A stretch of DNA of 64,000 nt from Methanobacteriota archaeon (GCA_029547605.1 JAKPPB010000041.1:1-64000); one strand, 5' to 3'; numbered from the stretch's first letter, positions 53,199 through 61,703 are shown. Notes: generated from the letters alone by a model not told the origin. A program made the numbers and translations.

Positions 53199-53867
53199 AT
53201 GAAACGGATGAGGGAACTCGACAGGTGCGACAGGCCCCGCGAGAAGATCGCGAACAAGGGGGCCTGCTCCCTCTCGGACCAGGAGCTGATCGCCGCCATC
53301 ATCGGCAACGGCACGCAGGGCCGCGACGTTTTCCAGGTTGCAAGGGAGATTGCAGGGCTTTTCCGGGAAAGTGCGGATACGATCTCCTATGATGACCTGA
53401 CTGCCATACGCGGAGTCGGGGAGGGGAAGGCATCCCAGATCCTCGCGTCGCTGGAGCTTGCCCGGCGATACCTCAAAAAAGAGGAGGAAGCCCGGGTAAA
53501 GGTCCAGTCCCCCGCCGATATCCTTCCTCTTGTCGCCGGCCTAAACGGACAGCGCCAGGAGCACTTCATATGTATCACCTTGAACGGGGCACACGAGGTG
53601 ATTGCCACCCGGACCATCACTGTAGGCCTTTTGAACCACAGCCTCGTCCATCCCCGGGAGGTATTTGCTGACGCCATTACGGATCGGGCGGCTGCGGTGA
53701 TCTGCGTGCACAACCACCCATCGGGGACGCTCGAACCAAGTTCACAGGACCTGGCTGTCACGCGCCAGCTGAAGGACGCCGGCGACCTTCTCGGTATCAG
53801 GCTTCTCGATCATCTCATTGTCGCGCGGACAGGATATTTGAGCCTGAAGGAACGGGGAGATCTCTGA
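53199..53867 (+). CDS. radC: RadC/JAB-domain protein
   Basis: 222 aa, from ATG 53199. The N-terminal helix-hairpin-helix segment is AIRGVGEGKASQILASLELA. The JAMM motif is intact in the second half: HNHPSG preceded by CV, then TLEPSSQDL, with the catalytic Glu candidate upstream. Common in bacteria and patchy in archaea. Ends one base before the convergent flavodoxin-like gene. Function in bacteria is unsettled. Confidence 0.88.
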   Translation: MKRMRELDRCDRPREKIANKGACSLSDQELIAAIIGNGTQGRDVFQVAREIAGLFRESADTISYDDLTAIRGVGEGKASQILASLELARRYLKKEEEARVKVQSPADILPLVAGLNGQRQEHFICITLNGAHEVIATRTITVGLLNHSLVHPREVFADAITDRAAAVICVHNHPSGTLEPSSQDLAVTRQLKDAGDLLGIRLLDHLIVARTGYLSLKERGDL

Positions 53868-54470
53868 TCAGGTGCTTCCTTCCACAAGCAGCCGCCCCAT
53901 CTCGTACCCCTTCCGGTATGCTGACTCCAGGATGTCCGGCCTTGTAGTGAGGTCCTGGATGGTGTCCATGTCGGGAATCAGGAGATCATCCCAGTATTCC
54001 ACGTCGACAATGGAGAAGAACGCCTTCATCGTCATCTTCGCCCCGTCAAAGACATTCGGGACCTTCATCCCTGAGATCCCAAGGTAGAGCCCCCGGCGGT
54101 GGGCACGCCGGCTCTCCGGGACCAGGGATCGTTTCCTTACGTATTTTGCCATGAAAAAGACCTGGAACCGGTCCATGAAGGACTTCAATGCTCCTGGGAT
54201 CCCCATCGTCATGACAGGGGTTGCAACGATCAGGCTGTCCAGTTCACGGAATTTTTCATAGATGGCGATCATGTCATCTTTCATGGCACAGGTCTCGTGC
54301 TCCCTGCAGTAAAATATCTCCCGGCAGGAGCGGAACGTGAGGTTTGCCACCTCGATCTTCTCCACCTCGCACCCGGCGTCAGAAGCCCCCCTGAGGGCCG
54401 AATCAAGAAGTCTGGCGGTATTTCCGCTGAGGAGAGGGCTTCCAAGAATCCCTATGATGCGAAATCCCAT
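53868..54470 (-). CDS. Flavodoxin-fold NADPH-dependent FMN reductase family protein
   Basis: 200 aa from ATG 54470. The FMN loop is GILGSPLLSGNTARLLDSAL and the second loop is ATPVMTMGIPGALKSFMDRF. Three cysteines (CREIFYCREHETC) are present but not in the CX2CX2C order of the iron-sulfur flavoproteins, so a cluster is doubtful. Likely an FMN-binding redox protein. Confidence 0.8.
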   Translation of the reverse strand: MGFRIIGILGSPLLSGNTARLLDSALRGASDAGCEVEKIEVANLTFRSCREIFYCREHETCAMKDDMIAIYEKFRELDSLIVATPVMTMGIPGALKSFMDRFQVFFMAKYVRKRSLVPESRRAHRRGLYLGISGMKVPNVFDGAKMTMKAFFSIVDVEYWDDLLIPDMDTIQDLTTRPDILESAYRKGYEMGRLLVEGST

Positions 54471-54593
54471 ACATGAGAGTGGCAGCACCTTGGCATATAT
54501 CTTCGGTTGCCAGCTCTTGAGAATGATCTCACAATTTCCTTTAATCTGTGGTTATTACCTCAAATATGCCACTAAATGGGGAAGAACAAAAGC

Positions 54594-54603
54594 CATAAAT
54601 AAT
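54594..54603 (+). promoter_or_regulatory. TATA box for the oxidative-stress operon
   Basis: CATAAATAAT is centred about 27 bp before the TTG/GTG at 54624-54629, implying leaderless transcription from the first gene. The genes to 57405 follow on the same strand. Confidence 0.5.
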
Positions 54604-54623
54604 CTCTGCAACCATATACCGAG

Positions 54624-54860
54624 TTGGTGATAGACCTGACCGAGAAGGCTAAAGCCGGGCAGAAAGTGGGCCCGGGTAAATATGTCTGTATTGATTGCGG
54701 ACGAGAGATGCAGCTCGATGCCGTTGAGCAGGATCTCCGAAAATGCCCGCAGTGCGCCTGTGAAGAGTACCAGTGTTTCCCGATGACCCACATCCGGCCG
54801 GATATTAAGACCGCTGAAGATGTGATGCACCCGCCAAAACGCGGAAAGAGCAACCAGTAA
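54624..54860 (+). CDS. Small zinc-ribbon protein
   Basis: 78 aa. Two Cys pairs (CIDCGREM and CPQC) form a zinc or iron ribbon. The TTG at 54624 or the GTG at 54627 is the start; neither has a ribosome site. C terminus is basic and ends KRGKSNQ. First gene of the likely operon with desulforedoxin, CMD-family, peroxiredoxin and flavoprotein genes. A T-run follows the stop. Confidence 0.78.
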   Translation: MVIDLTEKAKAGQKVGPGKYVCIDCGREMQLDAVEQDLRKCPQCACEEYQCFPMTHIRPDIKTAEDVMHPPKRGKSNQ

Positions 54861-54971
54861 CCTTCATTTTTTTCTTTGCAGCAATTGCGTATCCCAGTGC
54901 ATCGCCTTGTGAACATGAATGGTTCCCGGCCAGAACGTATCGCCGGGATTTGTTGATAGGAGGGTAAGAAG

Positions 54972-55097
54972 ATGGTGAATGTATCAAAGGAAGGACAGGA
55001 ATACGAGTGTGAGATCTGTGGAAACGTCGTAGTGGTGAAGGTTGTCGGCGGAGGAGAACTCGTCTGCTGCGGCCAGCCTATGAAGCTCAAGAAGTGA
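54972..55097 (+). CDS. Desulforedoxin-type iron protein (41 aa)
   Basis: 41 aa, short of routine gene-calling thresholds. The sequence [20 protein letters not shown] continues to a second CC pair ([10 protein letters not shown]), giving the four-cysteine iron site of desulforedoxin or the N-terminal domain of desulfoferrodoxin. Ribosome site AGGAGG is well placed at about 54958-54963. Electron carrier in superoxide or peroxide defence by inference. Confidence 0.88.
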   Translation: MVNVSKEGQEYECEICGNVVVVKVVGGGELVCCGQPMKLKK

Positions 55098-55104
55098 TGC
55101 AGGT

Positions 55105-55449
55105 ATGGCAAAGGATACAAAAGATCTCGAGCGGATGATCGGCAAGGTCCCCAAGTTTTTCAGGGAGCTCGCAGAAAGAGACCCCATGATGTACGAGATG
55201 GTGATGAAGCTCGAGGGACACATATGGGACGACGGGGCGCTCACCCGAAAGACGAAAAAACTGATTGCAATCGCCATCGCCGCATCGCTACGCGACCAGC
55301 ATGCCACAAGGGCGCAGCTTGCGGGTGCCGCACACCTAGGGATTAAAAAGGCGGAGGTCGAAGAAGCACTGCGAGTTGCGTTCCTTCTTGCGGGGATGCC
55401 CGCCTATGTGTACGGAAAGGCACAGCTCGATGAAGTGATGAAGGAGTAA
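55105..55449 (+). CDS. Carboxymuconolactone decarboxylase/AhpD-like protein lacking cysteines
   Basis: 114 aa, all helical, with the CMD-family helix LIAIAIAASLRDQHATRAQL and AAHLGIKKAEVEEALRVAF. The usual CX2C...H active site is altered: where AhpD has Cys-X2-Cys before His, this sequence has RDQHATR, and the whole protein has no cysteine. It cannot perform thiol peroxidase-type chemistry. Seven bases separate it from the desulforedoxin gene. Confidence 0.82.
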   Translation: MAKDTKDLERMIGKVPKFFRELAERDPMMYEMVMKLEGHIWDDGALTRKTKKLIAIAIAASLRDQHATRAQLAGAAHLGIKKAEVEEALRVAFLLAGMPAYVYGKAQLDEVMKE

Positions 55450-55455
55450 AATAAA

Positions 55456-56097
55456 ATGTGCGGTGAATTTAGTTCAATGCCTATCCTCGGCGAGCCGGCC
55501 CCTGATTTCGAGGCCCTCACCACCCATGGGATGGCAAAGCTCTCTGATTTCAAGGGGAAGTGGCTCGTCCTCTTCTCGCATCCCGCAGACTTCACTCCGG
55601 TGTGCACCACCGAGTTCATTGCATTCTCCAAAATTGCCGACGATTTGAAGTCCCTGAACGTCCAGCTGATGGGACTTTCCATCGATTCGGTCCACTCCCA
55701 CCTGGCCTGGATCAGGAACGTGAAGGAGAAGATGGGAGTCGACATCCCGTTCCCCATCATCGCCGACCTTGATATGAAGGTGGCAAAAAAGTACGGGATG
55801 ATCCACCCCGGCCAGAGCAGCACCGCTGCGATCCGGGCTGTCTTTTTCATCGACGATAAGGGCATACTCCGCGCGATGATCTATTACCCCCTGACCGCAG
55901 GGAGGTTCATGCCGGAGATCGTCCGCCTCATCAAGTCACTGCAGACCACCGACAAATACGGGGTCGCCACCCCCGCGAACTGGCAGCCCGGTGACAAGGT
56001 GGTGGTCCCTGCGCCAAAGAACAAGGAGGAGATGGACAGGCGCCTCTCAGAGGGGTACGAGTGCAAGGACTGGTACCTCTGCTTCAAGAATATCTGA
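55456..56097 (+). CDS. Peroxiredoxin, Prx6-type archaeal
   Basis: 213 aa. The peroxidatic motif is PVCTTEF (about residues 47-53) preceded by HPADFTPV, with YPLTAGRFMPEI and GMIHPGQSSTAAIRAVFFI downstream. The C-terminal YECKDWYLCFKNI has two cysteines that could act as resolving thiols, as in archaeal Prx. It reduces H2O2 and organic peroxides. Overlaps functionally with the rubrerythrin at 52517. Confidence 0.93.
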   Translation: MCGEFSSMPILGEPAPDFEALTTHGMAKLSDFKGKWLVLFSHPADFTPVCTTEFIAFSKIADDLKSLNVQLMGLSIDSVHSHLAWIRNVKEKMGVDIPFPIIADLDMKVAKKYGMIHPGQSSTAAIRAVFFIDDKGILRAMIYYPLTAGRFMPEIVRLIKSLQTTDKYGVATPANWQPGDKVVVPAPKNKEEMDRRLSEGYECKDWYLCFKNI

Positions 56098-56175
56098 ACC
56101 CTCTCCCCTTCATTTGTCTGGTCTTTTCCCCCCAATTCACATCATTTTTCATCTCCAGGGTCAACAGAGTCTCTG

Positions 56176-56790
56176 ATGGAGATCAAAGTCCTTGCGTTTG
56201 CCGGAAGCCCACGAAGGGGCGGGAATTCTGAGACACTGCTCGACTGGGTCCTTGCTTCCATGGGAGAGATTGAGGGGGTGGTCATCGAGAAAATTCCTCT
56301 GACAGAGGCCAACGTGAACCCCTGCAGGGGGTGCAATGCCTGTGAAACCCTCAACAGGTGCGTCCAGCGCGACGGGATGGACGTCCTGCATGACAAGATA
56401 ATCGAGGCAGACTGCATCATCCTTGCCGCACCCATCTTCTGCATGGGCATTTGTGCCCAGGCCAAGGCCCTGATTGACCGGTTCCAGGTGTTTCGGTCCA
56501 GGAAATACGTGCTCAAGCTCCCGGTGGTCCCCCCGGAGAGGAAGGGAAAGAGGCTCGGGATATTCCTCTCCACTGCCGGGCAGAACTGGGACCATGTCTT
56601 TGACGGAGCGGTCCCAAGCGTCAAGTGCTTCTTCCATGTCATCGATGTGAGGGATGCGGACATCTACTACCTGATGGTGAATAATGTCGATGAGAAAGGG
56701 GCGATTCTCTCACATCCCACCGCAAAACCGGATGCCGTACGAATGGGAAAGGAGGTTCTCGCCGAACTGAAGAAGAGGCTTGGCGGGTGA
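56176..56790 (+). CDS. Iron-sulfur flavoprotein
   Basis: 204 aa. FMN loop AFAGSPRRGGNSETLLDW and cluster motif CRGCNACETLNRC (CX2CX2CX5C) are both intact. A 203-residue relative follows three bases later. Both are Isf-type ferredoxin-linked reductases and are the last genes of the oxidative-stress operon. Confidence 0.88.
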   Translation: MEIKVLAFAGSPRRGGNSETLLDWVLASMGEIEGVVIEKIPLTEANVNPCRGCNACETLNRCVQRDGMDVLHDKIIEADCIILAAPIFCMGICAQAKALIDRFQVFRSRKYVLKLPVVPPERKGKRLGIFLSTAGQNWDHVFDGAVPSVKCFFHVIDVRDADIYYLMVNNVDEKGAILSHPTAKPDAVRMGKEVLAELKKRLGG

Positions 56791-56793
56791 GCC

Positions 56794-57405
56794 ATGGCGG
56801 TCAGCGTCATCGGTCTGTCCGGAAGCCCCCACAGGCACGGGAATACCGAGACCCTCCTCGATGCCTTTCTCCAGGGGGCGGATTCCGCGGGGGGACAGGT
56901 TGAGAAGGTTGTCCTGAAGGGCCTTGACTACAACCCCTGCATGGGGTGCAATGCCTGCCACAAGACCGGGGAGTGTATCGTGAAAGACGATGCCATCCCC
57001 CTCTTCGACCGCATCCTTGCAGCCGACTGCCTTGCGGTCGCCTCCCCGATCTACAGCATGGGGATCACTGCGGAACTGAAAGGACTGATCGACCGGGCGC
57101 AGTTCATCTGGGCAAGAAAGTTCATCCTGAAGAACCTGTACTTTTCGAACGAGCATATCAAGCGCCACAAGGGCATCTTCATCTCCACCGCAGGGCTCTC
57201 CTGGGACAACGTCTTTGATGCCGCTTTCCCGGCCGTCACCGCGTTCTTCAACACTCTAGGTTTCGAGTACTACGACAATATCATCGCAAATGACATGGAC
57301 AGGTACGGGGGAATCCGGGGTCACCCGACCGCGCTCATCAACGCACGGGAGAGAGGGATACAGGTTGTTTCGTTGCTCGAAAAGATGAAGGGAGAGTCGC
57401 CCTGA
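56794..57405 (+). CDS. Iron-sulfur flavoprotein (second copy)
   Basis: 203 aa. FMN loop GLSGSPHRHGNTETLLDAFL and cluster motif CMGCNACHKTGEC (CX2CX2CX5C). About the same length and order as the preceding protein, so probably a tandem duplicate that has since diverged. The 57406-57593 gap after it holds no gene; the next gene is convergent. Confidence 0.88.
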   Translation: MAVSVIGLSGSPHRHGNTETLLDAFLQGADSAGGQVEKVVLKGLDYNPCMGCNACHKTGECIVKDDAIPLFDRILAADCLAVASPIYSMGITAELKGLIDRAQFIWARKFILKNLYFSNEHIKRHKGIFISTAGLSWDNVFDAAFPAVTAFFNTLGFEYYDNIIANDMDRYGGIRGHPTALINARERGIQVVSLLEKMKGESP

Positions 57406-57593
57406 CCGTTCAGAAATCCTCCCATCTCATCCCATTTTTCGAAAAAAAAACGGGGTTATACCCGGGCCTTTCTCGTGAATATGCAATGGAAGCCTGTGCT
57501 CTCCCGGAGATTTGGGCAGGTGGGGAGAGTCATTCCCTGAAAAAAAAAAGAAGAGAATTTCCCACAAAGAACCTTGACTCATTTCCAGCCTGT

Positions 57594-58751
57594 TCAGGGG
57601 AAAAGGACAGGGATTTCGACCTGGTTCTCGCTACAGAACCCCTGTACCCTCTCCTTGACTCTTTCCACCATGCTGCCTGTGACGATGATGAGGCTGTGTT
57701 CGCCCAGGAGCGCCTTCAGGATACACTTATCGATGACCCCATATGTGAAATCGAGGGGGATCTTCTCATCTGCAGCCCGCTGCTTGGCACGGGTCCCCAT
57801 TGCCCCGATGGGAATTCCGGGATGTGCGGCGCACCATCCGGAAATGTCCGCATCGCGCGACGAGTCGATGTTAAAGAGAGTAATGCTGCCCGGCTGCGTG
57901 TAGCATGGCTTGTTCCTGAACGCCCGGTCGATGACGTTGAGCATGTCAAGCACCGTCCGGGGCCTGCGCTCCGGCAGCCGGAACCCGCGCCTCTCCAGTT
58001 CAAGGTACAGCTCGAGAAGGGTGGGCATGGAGAGCCGTGCTTTCCTCACGAGTTCCGGGTTGCCGAACGCGACGTCCGGGACATCCTCCTGGAGGATCTT
58101 TCCGTTCAGGAGCAGGATCGCACGGTCGGCCCATGGGTAGGCAAGCTCAATGTCGTGTGTCGAGATGATCACTGTCTTGCCCTCCTGGTTCAGCTCGTCG
58201 AGGAGCTCCATGATCTCCTCAGAGCCCGACGGATCAAGGCCACTCGTCGGCTCGTCAAATACGAGCACCTCCGGGTCCATTGCGAGCACACCTGCTATGG
58301 CAACCCGCTTCTTCTCGCCTCCTGAGAGCTGGTGAGGCGGGCGGCGCCCGAAACCTGTAAGGCCTACGCGTGCGAGGGCGCCCTCCACGGCCTCCTTCAC
58401 CTTCTCCTCGGTGTATCCAAGGTTGGTGGGGCCGAATGCCACGTCCTGGTATACAGTCGGGGAGATGATCTGCCGGTCAGGGTTCTGGAGCACGAACCCC
58501 ACGCGCTTCCGGAGAATCCGGAGGGATCCCCTGTCGTAGGAGATGGGCGAGTTGTCGAAGAGAATAGTCCCTGAATCCGGCTTTATCATGCCGTTGAACA
58601 TCAGGAGAAGCGTCGACTTGCCCGCGCCGTTTGGGCCCACCAGCGCAATCTTCTCTCCCCGCCGGACATGGAAGCTGATCCCGCGTATCGCATCCAGTCC
58701 CCTGGGATAGCGGTACCGGATGTCCCTCGCTTCAAGGATGATGCGGCTCAT
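57594..58751 (-). CDS. cbiO: Cobalt/nickel ECF transporter ATPase with C-terminal extension
   Basis: 385 aa, against about 275 for ordinary CbiO. The ATPase part is complete: Walker A GPNGAGKST, Q-loop LQNPDRQ, signature LSGGEKKRVAIAG, Walker B VLVFDEPTSGLDP, switch ISTHD. Residues about 280-385 are extra: a mixed alpha/beta region with GSITLFNIDSSRDADISGW, PIGAMGTRAKQRAADEKIP and SLIIVTGSMVERVKE. I do not recognise this domain. Likely the ATPase of the cbiMNQO system, with a possible sensing domain. Confidence 0.9.
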   Translation of the reverse strand: MSRIILEARDIRYRYPRGLDAIRGISFHVRRGEKIALVGPNGAGKSTLLLMFNGMIKPDSGTILFDNSPISYDRGSLRILRKRVGFVLQNPDRQIISPTVYQDVAFGPTNLGYTEEKVKEAVEGALARVGLTGFGRRPPHQLSGGEKKRVAIAGVLAMDPEVLVFDEPTSGLDPSGSEEIMELLDELNQEGKTVIISTHDIELAYPWADRAILLLNGKILQEDVPDVAFGNPELVRKARLSMPTLLELYLELERRGFRLPERRPRTVLDMLNVIDRAFRNKPCYTQPGSITLFNIDSSRDADISGWCAAHPGIPIGAMGTRAKQRAADEKIPLDFTYGVIDKCILKALLGEHSLIIVTGSMVERVKERVQGFCSENQVEIPVLFP

Positions 58752-58762
58752 ATTCGCAGCTC

Positions 58763-59551
58763 CTAAAACAGCCTTATATGGGATGTGGCTTTCACGACCA
58801 CTGCAGAGACGGCGAGGAACGAGACAACTGCGGCAGCGGAGGGAAGGGAGAGGGGCCTACCCTCCCCCAGCACTGCAAATTTCCCCTCATAGCAGCGGGC
58901 CTCCATGGCCCGTGTCAGGTCTTCTCCTGCCTCCCAGCTGGCGATGAAGACCGAACCTGCAAGGGTGGCAAACGAGCGGATCGATTCACGGAACGAGCTG
59001 TACCCGAGGCGCATCAGCTGCGCCTGGTAGACCTGCACCAGCTGGTCCATGATGAGGAAGATCGAGCGATAGATAATCATGGCAAGGTCCAGCACCTCAT
59101 CGGGCATGCGGGCACGCCTCATCACAAGGAAGAGATCGGTCATGGGGGTGGTGAACGCGATGAAGAGAAGTGCGGAAGTTCCCCCAATGACCCGGGAGAA
59201 GATGAAAAACCCCTGGTTTATACTCGCCTGCGTGATCGAGAGCGAGAACCACGGGAGGAGCTGCCAGCTCCAGAAGGTCCCCTCTCCGCCTGCGAGAAGG
59301 ACGATTGCACCCACCCCAAGGCCTCCGAAGAGGAGAGGGCCGAAGAAGGCCTTTCCGTACGTCGCGGGATCGATTCGTGCGAGGACAAGAAGGGTCGCAG
59401 TAAGCACCAGCGCGATGAAGAGGGGGGCCACAAAACTTGCGGAGAGGAGGCAGAGGATGACTGCCCCCAGCCCTGCGATAAGTTTCGTGACGGTATTGAC
59501 TTCCCTCAACCGGTTTTGCTGTGCGATATCCTCAAGGAGCTCTTCGTACAT
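58763..59551 (-). CDS. cbiQ: Energy-coupling factor transmembrane protein CbiQ
   Basis: 262 aa from ATG 59551, with about six spans. The cytoplasmic coupling helices include the short Ala-Arg-Gly-type motifs RRARMPDEVLDLAMIIYRS and MEARCYEG that contact the ATPase. Upstream frame adds an unlikely extension. Ends 12 bases before the cbiO start. Confidence 0.9.
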   Translation of the reverse strand: MYEELLEDIAQQNRLREVNTVTKLIAGLGAVILCLLSASFVAPLFIALVLTATLLVLARIDPATYGKAFFGPLLFGGLGVGAIVLLAGGEGTFWSWQLLPWFSLSITQASINQGFFIFSRVIGGTSALLFIAFTTPMTDLFLVMRRARMPDEVLDLAMIIYRSIFLIMDQLVQVYQAQLMRLGYSSFRESIRSFATLAGSVFIASWEAGEDLTRAMEARCYEGKFAVLGEGRPLSLPSAAAVVSFLAVSAVVVKATSHIRLF

Positions 59552-59579
59552 GGAGGACCCGTATACCGTACTTGGCTCT

Positions 59580-59885
59580 TCAGGTGCTTCTATTCTTCTG
59601 GCCCCTCCAGTACCCAAACACCCATCCCACAATGATCCCTCCCACTGCGGCCTGGAGCGCAAACAGGCCGGACTCTATTTCCGCGCTCGGGGGTTCCCAC
59701 TGAGGGACGAGGGGCTGGAAGTCCTCCTCGGAGACCCCTGCAAGTTCGGCCACCCGGGATGCCCCCAGCGTATCCGAGCCGGCGTATTCTGCATCACCCA
59801 TGAGTGAACTGGTATAGAGAAAGATCCCGCAGAAGCAGAGTATCGCTACCACCGCGATCACCTCGAGGCGGTACTTCTTCCACAT
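59580..59885 (-). CDS. cbiN: CbiN component of the cobalt transporter
   Basis: 101 aa, two spans flanking an extracytoplasmic loop. N-terminal span IAVVAILCFCGIFLYTSS and C-terminal span FALQAAVGGIIVGWVFGYW. Starts at ATG 59885, overlapping the cbiM stop (TGATG). Required for substrate loading by CbiM in known systems. Confidence 0.88.
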   Translation of the reverse strand: MWKKYRLEVIAVVAILCFCGIFLYTSSLMGDAEYAGSDTLGASRVAELAGVSEEDFQPLVPQWEPPSAEIESGLFALQAAVGGIIVGWVFGYWRGQKNRST

Positions 59886-60577
59886 CACGCATCACCTGCT
59901 GCTGCTCTGATCCTGGCTTCGGGAAATACCTTCAGGCGCACCAGGATCTCGGGCTTGAGCTGGACGATATATTTGAAGACCAGCGCGAGCACGACCCCTT
60001 CGACGATCGCGAGCGGCACCTGTGTGATGGCAAAGATCCCCAAGAAGAGGACAAACGAGCTTGCAACGCCCCCCACCTCGGCAGGGTACGCGAGGGCAAG
60101 CTCAAGGGAGGTCACGACGTATGTGCAGAGGTCTGCGATCGCACAGGCGAGGAAGACCGTAAAGAACATGTTCACCCTCGTGTCGCGCAGGGCGCGGTAG
60201 ATCGTCCACCCTGCCAGCGGCCCGACGACCCCCATCGAGATGATATTTGCACCAAGGACCGAGAGACCTCCATGTGCGAGGAAGAGACTCTGGAAGAGAA
60301 GGACGATTGCGCAGATGACCGATGTGACCCATGGTCCGAAGCAGACCGACGAGAGCCCTGTCCCTGTCGGATGAGAGCAGCTTCCCGTGACAGAGGGGAG
60401 CTTGAGGGAGGAGAGGATGAAGATGAAGCCCCCCGTCACCCCGAGAAGGGGGAGGGCCTCGCGGTCTGCGGCGAGGATCTTCCTTAACTGGAAAATGCCG
60501 AATCCGAGGCACGGCAGCGCGAGCACCCACCAGAATACCGCCCATTCGGGTGGGAGAAAACCTTCCATGATGTGCAT
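59885..60577 (-). CDS. cbiM: Cobalt-binding S component CbiM
   Basis: 230 aa. The start at 60577 gives MHIMEGFLPPEWAVFW: the second residue is His, which in CbiM/NikM coordinates the metal, so this start is strongly favoured over a frame extended to 60598. Seven or so spans follow. Cobalt is needed for the corrinoid methyltransferases of methanogenesis; nickel cannot be excluded by sequence. Confidence 0.92.
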   Translation of the reverse strand: MHIMEGFLPPEWAVFWWVLALPCLGFGIFQLRKILAADREALPLLGVTGGFIFILSSLKLPSVTGSCSHPTGTGLSSVCFGPWVTSVICAIVLLFQSLFLAHGGLSVLGANIISMGVVGPLAGWTIYRALRDTRVNMFFTVFLACAIADLCTYVVTSLELALAYPAEVGGVASSFVLFLGIFAITQVPLAIVEGVVLALVFKYIVQLKPEILVRLKVFPEARIRAAAGDA

Positions 60578-60590
60578 AGTCCGACCACCA

Positions 60591-60624
60591 TTATACAAAT
60601 TTAATTGACTTATAACAAATTAAC
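60591..60624. promoter_or_regulatory. Direct repeat before cbiM, candidate metal-regulator operator
   Basis: TTATACAAATTTAATT begins at 60591 and TTATAACAAATTAACC at 60610, a 19-bp offset, close to two helical turns. They lie in the cbiM leader or near its start. A TATA-like box (GATTAATATTTATGCC, 60627-60642) on the minus strand is upstream. The regulator is unknown. Confidence 0.45.
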
Positions 60625-60684
60625 CTGATTAATATTTATGCCTTCTCTTTTTCGCTGCAGGAAAACGAGTGAAAAAAGGGATTC

Positions 60685-61311
60685 TCAGAATATCGCAGGG
60701 TAGAACGAGGCGAGCAGGAGCCCAAATGCCGTTATGATAAGGACCGCAAAGACCGCGGGGTTCCACGCAAGGACCTTCTTCCCGTCGAGCACGCTCACCG
60801 GCAGCATGTTGAAGGCGGCAATCATCGCGTTGACCTGGAGGCCTACCATCCCAATCAGCGCAAGGAGGTTCCTCGAGAGGAACGACATGGAGAACATCCC
60901 CGATAAAAACAGGATGAGCGCAAACGGGATGCACAGGAGGAGGTTGACCGCAGGACCCGCCGCGGATATCTTTCCATTCTGCTCCCTGCTGATATAACCG
61001 CCGTAGATGACCGTGGCACCCGGTGCGGCAAAGACGACCCCCACGAGCGCCGCCATCGCCACCGCGACAAGGAGCATCAGGTTATCTTTCCGGAACTCCG
61101 CCCAGAAACCGTACTTCATGGCTGTGAACTTGTGCGCCATCTCGTGAAGGATGAACCCGATCCCCACGGTGAGCATTGATACCAGGAGGTAGATCACAAA
61201 AAGCTCAACGGTGACCCCGCCCCTGATGAAGATCAGGGAAAACGCGATTGAGATGGCGAGCCACGCGATCAGCAGGTCGGAACGCTCCCGGCGGGTGATT
61301 CGTTCAAGCAT
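60685..61311 (-). CDS. M50-family (site-2 protease-like) membrane metallopeptidase
   Basis: 208 aa from ATG 61311. The zinc motif HEMAH is in LHEMAHKFTAMKYGFWAEF and the second ligand segment is NMLPVSVLDGKKVLAW. About five or six spans. Substrate unknown. It precedes cbiM on the same strand, 107 bp away. Confidence 0.88.
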   Translation of the reverse strand: MLERITRRERSDLLIAWLAISIAFSLIFIRGGVTVELFVIYLLVSMLTVGIGFILHEMAHKFTAMKYGFWAEFRKDNLMLLVAVAMAALVGVVFAAPGATVIYGGYISREQNGKISAAGPAVNLLLCIPFALILFLSGMFSMSFLSRNLLALIGMVGLQVNAMIAAFNMLPVSVLDGKKVLAWNPAVFAVLIITAFGLLLASFYPAIF

Positions 61312-61379
61312 GGTATTCGTACATTTATTGTTTGGTCCTCCCACCCCTTATCACCTTTGGATGAGGTCATGCCACCACC

Positions 61380-61386
61380 TTTAAAT
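61380..61386 (+). promoter_or_regulatory. TATA box for chorismate mutase
   Basis: TTTAAAT is about 30 bp before the ATG at 61413, suggesting a leaderless or nearly leaderless transcript. Confidence 0.45.
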
Positions 61387-61412
61387 CCCTTCACTCCCTG
61401 AAGGTAGAATGT

Positions 61413-61697
61413 ATGCCCATTGAAGCACTCAGGGCCGAGATCAACAGGATTGACGAGCAGATCATCGATCTCATCGCGAAAAGGCAGTACCTGGCAGCAC
61501 GAATGGCGCAGGTAAAGATGAACGAGGGACTGCCCGTCCACGACGCGAAGAGGACCCAGGAGGTGCTGGACGGGGCTTTCAACTACGCGGTTGAGAAGAA
61601 TATCAACCCGGTCTCTGTCAGGAACATCTTTGCCCTCCTCATCGAGATGAGTGAGGAGAAGCAGCGGGAGTGCCAGGGGGATGGGAACCTCCCCTGA
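61413..61697 (+). CDS. Chorismate mutase (AroQ type)
   Basis: 94 aa, a single AroQ helical domain. Key residues sit in IEALRAEINRIDEQIIDLIA (catalytic Arg) and RQYLAARMAQVKMNEGLPVH (Lys and Arg). It converts chorismate to prephenate for Phe and Tyr synthesis. No fused prephenate dehydratase or dehydrogenase. Confidence 0.92.
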   Translation: MPIEALRAEINRIDEQIIDLIAKRQYLAARMAQVKMNEGLPVHDAKRTQEVLDGAFNYAVEKNINPVSVRNIFALLIEMSEEKQRECQGDGNLP

Positions 61698-61703
61698 ACC
61701 GAA

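Noticed and set aside
53868..54470. Iron-sulfur cluster site in this flavodoxin-fold protein
   Set aside because: The three cysteines are spaced CX5CX5C rather than CX2CX2C, so the cluster call was not made.
57486..58325. 279-codon open frame on the plus strand
   Set aside because: Antisense to cbiO.
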